5,444 nt of DNA from Sulfurimonas sp. GTDB taxonomy: Bacteria; Campylobacterota; Campylobacteria; Campylobacterales; Sulfurimonadaceae. Below, piece after piece: positions 1 through 5,444 of the stretch (position 1 is its first letter; each line of letters begins with the position of its first letter). The translations under genes and the position numbers were made by a program. The stretch spans positions 1 to 5,444 of the forward strand of contig JALSMC010000334.1 of assembly GCA_026987995.1 (NCBI GenBank), given 5' to 3'. The notes under the pieces are model-generated. The model did not search any database. It had not been told where the DNA came from and was given only the letters and a program-made list of their open reading frames with translations.

Positions 1-89
1 TTATTTTTATCTGTACAATCACCTAGTGCTTTAATCGCACTATTTAACTGTTCTTTTCCGTAAGTAGTTGTAATCAAATTGTAATTCAT
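1..89 (-). CDS. Start of an unidentified protein (3' end beyond window)
   Basis: An ATG at 87-89 opens a frame that runs uninterrupted to the left edge, 29 codons in all (beginning MNYNLITTTYGKEQL). The composition is protein-like, and the frame is also open upstream to a stop at 153-155, so the true start could be earlier. No Shine-Dalgarno sequence precedes the ATG. The opening residues faintly recall small THUMP-type RNA-binding proteins, but the fragment is too short to claim this. It lies beyond the hairpin that follows the operon and probably belongs to a separate unit. Confidence 0.35.
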   Translation of the reverse strand, partial: MNYNLITTTYGKEQLNSAIKALGDCTDKN

Positions 90-96
90 AAATGGT

Positions 97-102
97 ATTG
101 TA
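97..102 (-). promoter_or_regulatory. Possible -10 element (TACAAT)
   Basis: TACAAT on the minus strand ends 7 nt before the ATG at 87-89. No clear -35 is seen, as is common for sigma-70 promoters in Campylobacterota. If used, transcription would begin at or next to the ATG, giving a leaderless message. Confidence 0.25.
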
Positions 103-141
103 CCGAACAAAAGTGTGTAATTAGTGATATTTAAGTCTATT

Positions 142-173
142 ATTTTATGGATTTAGGTCAAAATCCATAAAAT
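142..173. terminator. Perfect 13-bp hairpin after the operon, with a T-tract on the plus strand
   Basis: ATTTTATGGATTT (142-154) and its exact reverse complement (161-173) flank a 6-nt loop. The hairpin begins 8 nt after the last stop codon of the operon, which is where a terminator is expected. However, the run of seven T (177-183) follows the stem only in plus-strand reading; on the minus strand the stem is followed by AATAGA. It is therefore a canonical intrinsic terminator for plus-strand transcription, and for the operon at best a weak terminator or an mRNA 3'-end stabiliser. Confidence 0.55.
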
Positions 174-181
174 GGCTTTTT

Positions 182-772
182 TTACTTCATTTGTGTATTT
201 ACAAAGACATTGTTCGGGTCTAGGATGAGTATATCTTCATAGAGTTTTTCTAAGTAAGGGGAGTCTGTCTTTTGATAGACAAGTGCTAAAAGTTCAAGGT
301 ATGCAATGTCCGTTGGGTAGAGTGCTAACATCTTAGAGACTACCTTGTATGCAATATCGAACTTATTTTGTGCTATGAGTGCTTGTGTTATGTAGATATT
401 TGCATAGTAGTTGTAGTAGTCGATTTTGAGGAGTTCAGTTGCAACTTGTTCTGCTTCATGGTAGGAGCTCGTTGCAAGATAGACACGAATGAGTCCTAAA
501 CGCGGGTCGAGTGCATAAGAGTTTATAAGAGAAGCCTCTTTATAATGTTTTTGAGCATTTTTATATTTTTTATCTAAAAAAAAGAGCCATCCAAAACGCA
601 GGTTAAGTGTATACCCTTTAGGGTATTTTTTATAGAGTGGAGAGAGAACTTTTATCGCCTCACTATATTTTCCCATTCTCTCATAATCATACGATTGAAG
701 ATACTGCTCTTTTATAGACTCAGATGCACTCAAAATACTCAAAAAAAGTGAAATAGTTATAAAAAACTTCAT
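182..772 (-). CDS. Periplasmic TPR-repeat protein
   Basis: A 196-residue protein with an N-terminal signal peptide (hydrophobic residues 3-14, cleavage probably after Ala-16 in ILSASES). No lipobox cysteine is visible, so it should be soluble in the periplasm. The rest is helical, with about five tetratricopeptide-like units. Approximate positions are 22-52 (YERMGKYSEAIKVL core), 55-88 (GWLFFLDKKYKNAQKHYKEA), 90-120, 124-155 and 158-187. The Gly/Ala/Tyr spacing and a Pro at several unit ends fit TPRs, which act as protein-protein scaffolds. It is the last gene of the operon, with its ATG 3 nt after the barrel gene's TAG. No strong ribosome binding site of its own is visible, so it probably relies on coupled translation. 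A TPR protein beside a small outer-membrane barrel recalls the split arrangement of exopolysaccharide export pairs, but homology to those is not shown. A helper for the barrel or for the M23 domain is a reasonable inference. Confidence 0.8.
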   Translation of the reverse strand: MKFFITISLFLSILSASESIKEQYLQSYDYERMGKYSEAIKVLSPLYKKYPKGYTLNLRFGWLFFLDKKYKNAQKHYKEASLINSYALDPRLGLIRVYLATSSYHEAEQVATELLKIDYYNYYANIYITQALIAQNKFDIAYKVVSKMLALYPTDIAYLELLALVYQKTDSPYLEKLYEDILILDPNNVFVNTQMK

Positions 773-775
773 ACA

Positions 776-1612
776 CTAAAATCCATAATAAAAACTAGCC
801 ATCACAACAGAACTACTACCCTGCTCTACCAAATCTATCTCTTCATAGTTATTGACATCATAACTCAAAGAGAGAATAGTAGTTGGAGTAAAATAGTAAC
901 CAAACTTCACTCCATAGCCTGTTTTCATAAGGTCTTGTGTATTTATAACACTAAATCCACTATCTTTTACACCTGTAACCATCTCCCCTCCATACCCTCT
1001 TAGTGTCAAATATGTACTTTTATGATAGAGTGTTTCACTCACATCGTAAGAGAGATAGCTTTTTTTTTCATAATTGGGTGTAAGTTGGTAGTTTGCTTTG
1101 AAACAAAAGCTACTTCCCCAGTAAAGATTCAGAGCATTATAAGCTGTAAAATAGGGTGTAAACTGCGTAAGTGAAACCCTACTCACATACCGTGAGTAAT
1201 AGGCTTCAACTCCATAGCTGTACTTATCATATCCTAGATATTTGTATCCACCTAGAGAAACAAACCCTACAAAACCACCTCCTAAAATAGGGTCATTTGT
1301 TGAAATATAATGAAAACCTCCACGGTACATATAATTATTAAAGTATTTTCCATAAGCAAAACTAATATCATTCTGAGTAAGATTTTCTGAGGTCTTATCT
1401 TTAAACCTAATATCTGTTTTGAGAAAATCAAACTCTAAAAGATACTCAAGTGTTCCCTTGGTTATATGGACTCCATAAAGTGTTGCACTCTCTTTGAGTG
1501 ACTTATTATTATCTCTATCATAGGAGAGTTCTCCTGCATAGGGTAAGATAGAAAAAACCTCTGCATAAGCATAAACCGACAAAATAGTAGTGAGTAAAAA
1601 CAGTTTTATCAC
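776..1612 (-). CDS. Secreted outer-membrane beta-barrel-like protein
   Basis: A 278-residue protein with a signal peptide (hydrophobic residues 3-13, likely cleavage after AYA at about residue 17). The mature part is rich in Tyr, Phe and Gly, with alternating polar/hydrophobic strands separated by short turns, such as the Tyr-rich stretch around residues 132-142. It ends in YYGF with a terminal Phe, the usual signal for BAM-mediated outer-membrane insertion. The length would suit a barrel of about 10-12 strands. I do not recognise a named family; it is broadly reminiscent of YaiO-like or porin-like barrels that occur beside TPR proteins. The start is a GTG that overlaps the TGA of the upstream gene (GTGA), with a strong AAGGAG 6 nt upstream, so the start is well fixed. 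The next gene begins 3 nt after its stop. Function in the operon is inferred: an outer-membrane pore or anchor for the product or for envelope remodelling. Confidence 0.72.
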   Translation of the reverse strand: MIKLFLLTTILSVYAYAEVFSILPYAGELSYDRDNNKSLKESATLYGVHITKGTLEYLLEFDFLKTDIRFKDKTSENLTQNDISFAYGKYFNNYMYRGGFHYISTNDPILGGGFVGFVSLGGYKYLGYDKYSYGVEAYYSRYVSRVSLTQFTPYFTAYNALNLYWGSSFCFKANYQLTPNYEKKSYLSYDVSETLYHKSTYLTLRGYGGEMVTGVKDSGFSVINTQDLMKTGYGVKFGYYFTPTTILSLSYDVNNYEEIDLVEQGSSSVVMASFYYGF

Positions 1613-3636
1613 AATTTTCTCCTTAGTTGTATTGCATTGTAGCTTATAAGTGTTAGCCCTTTGTGAGCTGCTTGAAGCGAGACTTTTCCATCTTTCGAGG
1701 AGATACTCTCTCCATCAAAACTATACTGCCTCTCCTGTTTGTAAATATTCTGATTGAGTGTTGCAAGAAACTCAATGAGTGCACTTTGTATTTTTGTTTT
1801 TAACAAATAGATAGGCAGTATATCTACAAAACTCAGCTTATGAGAGCTTACAAAAGGAATCCTAGGGGCAAGCTTAAAGAGCCACTTGAGATGCGACTCT
1901 TTGCCCTTGTAGTTATAGAAGTAAAACTGTTTTGCATCATTATAAAAATAGAGTTCATTACCCTCACTATCTTGAAGATAAAATTGACTATAATTATTCA
2001 TTTTTACAGTAAACTCTACATCAGATTTGTAGACATCATTTTCATATACTTCATACTCAAAAACATCATCAAGTATAAAGTGTAAACATGAGCTAATACT
2101 TCTGTCTTTGATAACAGCGGCTATAATTTCACCTTTTTGCGGCACACAATTAAAGAGGAGTTGCCTCTCTTGTATGTACTCACTAAAACAGAACTCCTGA
2201 GTAAAACCACCCAAAACACCGAGGTACTGCGTTTGAATATGAATATGAGGCTCAGGAGAGTAGCCACTGTTTCCGCACTTTGCCATGATGGTGTTGCATT
2301 CTACATAATCACCTACTTTGTGAACGAGAGAGTACTGCATGAGATGGCTTATCTCCACAAAAAAACCACTATCACTTTTGATGATGATGTAGTTTCCCCA
2401 GTTATTTACCCTATCAACCTCTCCTATAATATTATCAACTAAATCGTGTCTTGCTGCAACTATATAACCACTTACAGGAGCTAAAACAGACTCTCCAAAA
2501 CAGTAATAATCTTTTGCATAGAGTCCCTCATTTACATACGTTCTTCCCTCTTTTTTCTTTACAAAATCATAAGCATACTTATACTCTCCCTTATGTGTCC
2601 ACTCATCATCAAATGCTTGATAGACACTCCACTCTCCACTAAAGGGTAGAGAGAGTTTGAGATGAGTTCCTCCAAAACGAAAAACAGTAGAGAGATAGTT
2701 TGAGAGTGAGGCTTCAGGTGTCTCTTTTATCTCAAGATTAAAGCCTCTGTAGTAGGTAATCGAGAGTATAAAAATAAAAACTATGACCGTAATATTAAAA
2801 GGGAGGGTAAAAACGGGAATTGAATAGTAGTTAAAGAGTATAGCTATAGCATCTGTTAAGAGTACACTAATGGCAACTCCTATAAGAGATAGAAAAAAGT
2901 TCTTTAAAGTTGGAAGAAGAAAAATGCCACAGAGTGCCACTGCTACTAAAATGTAGTTAAAAGCATAGGGGTCATAGAGTGCCTGCTCAAAAGAACCTAT
3001 AAAATAGCTATGCAGAGTAATCCCAAAATAGTACCCACTCAGAGCCATTACAAAGAGTATACGTGAAAAAGAGAGTACAAGCATCAATATCATAAAACCT
3101 GCAATATTTGAAGGGAGAAAAAAAATAGTGCCTAAGGACTTCAAAAAACCACTGATGATAAGAGGCAAGTCAATATCATATGCAATAGCATTATTGATAA
3201 GTGAGGAGAGAAGATTGGAGTACTTCAGAGATGCTAAATAGATAAACATAGTCACTATAGAAAAAGGTAAAGAGAGTATAGGAATTTTGTAAATGCTAAA
3301 AAGGCGGTTGAGCATAAAGCTCAGCATAAAAGTAAACGCAGAAGCAATAGCAATAAGTGCTATACTCAAAAAAGAGGGTGAAAATAAAAAACCTACCCCC
3401 ATACCTACAAGTAAGGAGTTATAAATATAAAACCCTTGCACTAAGTAGGACTCTTTAAACTCTATAAGCTCAGCAAAAAGTATGGTAAAAAATATACTAA
3501 ATATTCCACTGATAGCAACTGAAGGGTTTGTAAAAGTAATCAAAAGCAGTACAAGACCTACATACTTGTTGTTTAAAAACAGTAGTGAACTATAGGGTTT
3601 GAGTATACTCACAATTAGGTTTGCCTGCTTTGTCAT
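1609..3636 (-). CDS. Urea-transporter (UT) domain fused to M23/LytM-type peptidase
   Basis: A 675-residue inner-membrane fusion protein. Residues about 12-297 match the UT (urea transporter) fold, an inverted duplication of two five-helix halves. The first half has LFLNNKYVG (19-27), YNSLLVGMGVG (72-82) and LPFSIVT (123-129). The second repeats them as FFLPSNIAG (172-180), FNYILVAVALCG (226-237) and LPFNITV (278-284). Residues about 325-500 form an M23 (peptidoglycan endopeptidase type) domain with H348 and D357, a catalytic-type H431 in ISHLMQ, and the H-x-H of PEPHIHIQ (H464, H466). Residues about 500-675 are a Tyr/Phe-rich, probably beta-structured domain that I do not recognise. UT proteins are passive channels for urea-like small neutral solutes, while M23 enzymes cleave peptide bonds; joining them is unusual. 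The true solute may be another small amide or amine made by the upstream enzymes (inference). The ATG is 4 nt after the decarboxylase stop; the gene's own TGA overlaps the next GTG. Confidence 0.85.
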   Translation of the reverse strand: MTKQANLIVSILKPYSSLLFLNNKYVGLVLLLITFTNPSVAISGIFSIFFTILFAELIEFKESYLVQGFYIYNSLLVGMGVGFLFSPSFLSIALIAIASAFTFMLSFMLNRLFSIYKIPILSLPFSIVTMFIYLASLKYSNLLSSLINNAIAYDIDLPLIISGFLKSLGTIFFLPSNIAGFMILMLVLSFSRILFVMALSGYYFGITLHSYFIGSFEQALYDPYAFNYILVAVALCGIFLLPTLKNFFLSLIGVAISVLLTDAIAILFNYYSIPVFTLPFNITVIVFIFILSITYYRGFNLEIKETPEASLSNYLSTVFRFGGTHLKLSLPFSGEWSVYQAFDDEWTHKGEYKYAYDFVKKKEGRTYVNEGLYAKDYYCFGESVLAPVSGYIVAARHDLVDNIIGEVDRVNNWGNYIIIKSDSGFFVEISHLMQYSLVHKVGDYVECNTIMAKCGNSGYSPEPHIHIQTQYLGVLGGFTQEFCFSEYIQERQLLFNCVPQKGEIIAAVIKDRSISSCLHFILDDVFEYEVYENDVYKSDVEFTVKMNNYSQFYLQDSEGNELYFYNDAKQFYFYNYKGKESHLKWLFKLAPRIPFVSSHKLSFVDILPIYLLKTKIQSALIEFLATLNQNIYKQERQYSFDGESISSKDGKVSLQAAHKGLTLISYNAIQLRRKL
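1619..1624 (-). promoter_or_regulatory. Ribosome binding site fixing the GTG start of the barrel gene
   Basis: AAGGAG lies 6 nt before the GTG at 1610-1612, within the last codons of the UT-M23 gene. It is the best Shine-Dalgarno match in the operon. It supports a non-ATG start that overlaps the upstream TGA by 4 nt. Confidence 0.75.
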
Positions 3637-3640
3637 AGCG

Positions 3641-4969
3641 TTAGAGTTCTTTATAGTTCACAGTAGCTAAATCATCTACCTCTTTAATGCATCGTGCCTT
3701 ACCCTCTTTATCTATGAGCACTGCTGCTGGTTTGTAGCGAATAAACTGCATCGCTTGAGTATAGTTATATGCCCCAACAGGAGAGATGCTTAGAACTGTT
3801 CCACGATGAAGTGGTGGCAACGAAATATTTTCTTCAATAATATCTATGTTCATACATAGTGGACCATTTAGGAGTGAAGGCTCATTTTCTCCCTCATAAT
3901 GTTTATCTGTTTCTATGTTAAAGTTATACCAAGTTGATGTGTAGAGAAGATTTACTCCAGCATCTAAGATATAGCCTTTTTTCCCATCAGGAAAACGTTT
4001 GTACCCATGCACAGAAGTTAATAGATAACCCGCTTCATCTATCAGAGCACGACCCGTTTCAAGGTAGAGTTTTGGTAAGTTTTCACTCTTATTTAGGTCA
4101 TAAATAACATTTGTAATCGCTTCAGCATAATCATCTGGCGTTGGAATAATCACATCTGTTGACTGATAGATACCTTTGAGGTTTGACTTACTAGCAAATC
4201 CACCTCCTAGGTCTATGTAAGCTATTTCAGAATTAAAGTCGCGTTCAACTTGCTCTTTGAGTTGCATAATAATTGTTGTCGCATTTCTATATGCATTTGC
4301 ATCAAGCATAAAAGTACCAATGTGCGAGTGAATCCCCACAAGTTTCATCTTTTTAGACTTGTACATTCGCTCTATCGCCTCATAAGCATCTCCATTTTCA
4401 TAGTTAAAACCAAAACGGCTCCACTGAGGGTAAACGCCGATGTCCATATTTATTCTAATTGCTAGAGGTATAACAATATCAAGTTCAGTCGCAATCTTTT
4501 CTAAGTCATCAAGTTCAAAAAGATTATCTACATGTATCTTTGCACCCTCTTGTACTGCTATCTTTAAATCTTCATAAGGTTTATAAGGACCATTGAAGAT
4601 GATGTCTTTTCCCTCTATGCCTAAAGCACGGGCTTTTTGATACTCAAACTCGCTTACTACTTCAGCACAAGAACCTAAACGATGAAAGACTTTACATATC
4701 TCGTTAAGATAGTTTGTTTTATAACTCCAGCCAAATTGCACATCAGGATAACGTGAGCTAAATGCAGAGTAAAGATTGTTGTACAACTCTTCCATTTTTC
4801 GCTCTGAAAAGACAAATATCGGACTTCCAAACTTTTCTGTAAGCTCATTTACACTCACACCATCTATCTCTGTACGTATTTTTTGTGTGTGAATCGGGCT
4901 TCCATATTTTGAAGCCATTGCGAAGTCTATTTTATTTATTGTCGGTTTTTCGTATGCTAATTTTTCCAT
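3641..4969 (-). CDS. Fold-type III PLP-dependent amino-acid decarboxylase (LysA/DAPDC-like)
   Basis: A complete 442-residue cytoplasmic enzyme of the alanine racemase/ornithine-diaminopimelate decarboxylase fold. An N-terminal beta segment precedes a PLP-binding TIM barrel, followed by a C-terminal beta domain. Family landmarks are present: the Schiff-base lysine K84 in SYKTN, SRFGF at 184-188, the ring-stacking region HSHIG at 214-218, the phosphate-binding DLGGGF at 253-258, ETGR at 304-307 (the E-P/T-G-R motif), the dimer-partner Cys and Asp of GPLCMNID (C372, D376), and the substrate-side Tyr of VGAYNY (Y401). It is therefore predicted to be active and to decarboxylate an amino acid or an amino-acid conjugate. 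Roughly 40 residues before the usual family start are extra. It is unlikely to be housekeeping lysA, because it sits between an ATP-grasp ligase and envelope genes; the substrate is unknown. The start ATG has AAGGAA 7 nt upstream, inside the preceding gene. Confidence 0.9.
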   Translation of the reverse strand: MEKLAYEKPTINKIDFAMASKYGSPIHTQKIRTEIDGVSVNELTEKFGSPIFVFSERKMEELYNNLYSAFSSRYPDVQFGWSYKTNYLNEICKVFHRLGSCAEVVSEFEYQKARALGIEGKDIIFNGPYKPYEDLKIAVQEGAKIHVDNLFELDDLEKIATELDIVIPLAIRINMDIGVYPQWSRFGFNYENGDAYEAIERMYKSKKMKLVGIHSHIGTFMLDANAYRNATTIIMQLKEQVERDFNSEIAYIDLGGGFASKSNLKGIYQSTDVIIPTPDDYAEAITNVIYDLNKSENLPKLYLETGRALIDEAGYLLTSVHGYKRFPDGKKGYILDAGVNLLYTSTWYNFNIETDKHYEGENEPSLLNGPLCMNIDIIEENISLPPLHRGTVLSISPVGAYNYTQAMQFIRYKPAAVLIDKEGKARCIKEVDDLATVNYKEL

Positions 4970-4970
4970 C

Positions 4971-5444
4971 TTAGAGTTCCTTTTTTGAAAGTAGTTTTAT
5001 AAAATCATTAAAATCCGTTACAAGTTCCCCTGTATAACGAATGTACATCTTGTTTTGTGGGTAAGTGAGCTGTGGCTCTATCTTTTTACCCTCCATAATC
5101 TCTGTTACCATGAGAGGTAGGTTGACCCCTATCTCGGTAGCAAAATAGACCCATGCTGGAAAACGCGGGTTTATCTCTATCATGTAAACTTGATTTAAGT
5201 TTGCCATCACTTCAAGCTCAAAGGGACCCTTCCATTTTGTAAGTTTTACAAACTCTTGAGCAATACTCATCAGTTTTTCGTTTTGGATGGTGACACCTGT
5301 CCAGATTTTACCTATCTCTGTTGTTGTAAGTTTTTTGATGGAAACTGCTCCACAAAGGACACCCTCCCCATCACCAACACCAACAAGATTTATCTCATCA
5401 CCAGTCACTACTTCTTGCACTAAAACAGGAAAGCCCCACTCATC
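4971..5444 (-). CDS. ATP-grasp ligase, C-terminal part (5' end beyond window)
   Basis: The frame is open to the right edge, so only the last 157 or so residues are visible. A GTG at 5418-5420 lies inside the protein and is not its start. The fragment shows the second half of an ATP-grasp fold. A nucleotide-binding strand reads GFPVLVQEVVTGDE, the metal-binding acidic strand contains FELEV (about 5210-5224), and the Mg-ATP motif EINPRFPAW follows at about 5151-5177. The style is that of the carbamoyl-phosphate-synthase-like (CarB/PylC-like) branch. Members of this superfamily activate a carboxylate as an acyl phosphate and couple it to an amine or thiol in the cytoplasm. The substrate cannot be read from the fragment. 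The stop TAA is 1 nt from the ATG of the decarboxylase, so the two are co-translated and probably act on the same metabolite. The superfamily call is secure; a biosynthetic amino-acid or peptide ligase role is inferred from the neighbour. Confidence 0.88.
   Translation of the reverse strand, partial: DEWGFPVLVQEVVTGDEINLVGVGDGEGVLCGAVSIKKLTTTEIGKIWTGVTIQNEKLMSIAQEFVKLTKWKGPFELEVMANLNQVYMIEINPRFPAWVYFATEIGVNLPLMVTEIMEGKKIEPQLTYPQNKMYIRYTGELVTDFNDFIKLLSKKEL
4977..4982 (-). promoter_or_regulatory. Ribosome binding site of the decarboxylase
   Basis: AAGGAA lies 7 nt before the ATG at 4967-4969 and inside the last codons of the ATP-grasp gene. It supports this start and implies translational coupling across the 1-nt junction. 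Confidence 0.65.

Noticed and set aside
160..788. Shared 11-mer AAAATCCATAA at 160-170 and 778-788
   Set aside because: One copy is part of the hairpin and the other encodes the end of the barrel protein. A single short match in AT-rich DNA is likely to be chance.
1840..2642. Open frames on the plus strand (1840-2085, 2137-2442, 2451-2642)
   Set aside because: They lie antisense inside the UT-M23 gene, whose domain motifs are clear. The plus-strand translations are low-complexity and resemble no family.
4250..4465. Open frame on the plus strand inside the decarboxylase gene
   Set aside because: It is antisense to a gene with all its catalytic motifs intact; the Cys/His/Ile-rich translation looks like a reverse shadow.
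3641..4985. Similar 3' ends of the ATP-grasp and decarboxylase genes (both end K-E-L with GAACTCTAA)
   Set aside because: The match covers only about nine bases at the stop codons and does not extend further, so it is not good evidence of a repeat or duplication.
5418..5420. GTG as the start of the ATP-grasp gene
   Set aside because: The frame continues upstream to the window edge with conserved ATP-grasp residues (GFPVLVQE), so this GTG is an internal valine codon.
1..5444. CRISPR arrays, tRNA or rRNA genes, insertion sequences
   Set aside because: No regularly spaced repeats, no RNA-gene-like segments and no transposase or flanking inverted repeats were seen. Gaps between genes in the operon are 4 nt or less.

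Overview
The window is AT-rich, and its reading frames are packed tail to head on the minus strand. Together with the protein character (many Lys, Tyr and Phe residues, and proteins resembling those of sulfur-oxidising epsilonproteobacteria), this suggests a Campylobacterota chromosome of the Sulfurimonas/Sulfurovum type. That assignment is an impression from composition and style; no marker gene is present to confirm it.

All convincing genes are read right to left. In transcription order they are: (1) the C-terminal part of an ATP-grasp ligase, cut by the right edge; (2) a complete fold-type III PLP-dependent amino-acid decarboxylase; (3) a 675-residue protein in which a ten-helix urea-transporter (UT) domain is fused to an M23/LytM-type metallopeptidase domain and a C-terminal domain I do not recognise; (4) a small outer-membrane beta-barrel-like protein with a signal peptide; (5) a secreted TPR protein. 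Junctions between genes are 1 nt, 4 nt, a 4-nt GTGA overlap and 3 nt, so the five genes almost certainly form one translationally coupled operon. Its promoter lies beyond the right edge. After the TPR stop codon there is a perfect 13-bp hairpin. Beyond it, at the left edge, lies the possible start of another minus-strand gene.

How the genes might work together is inference. The ATP-grasp enzyme and the decarboxylase look like a cytoplasmic pair that ligates and decarboxylates an amino acid or amino-acid conjugate; the BtrJ/BtrK pair of butirosin biosynthesis is a precedent for this logic. The UT-M23 fusion would sit in the inner membrane, and the barrel and TPR proteins in the outer membrane and periplasm. 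Read as one unit, the operon could make, move and process a small amino-acid-derived compound or a cell-envelope modification. I cannot name a known pathway with this gene set, and the UT-M23 fusion at its centre is the most unusual element.
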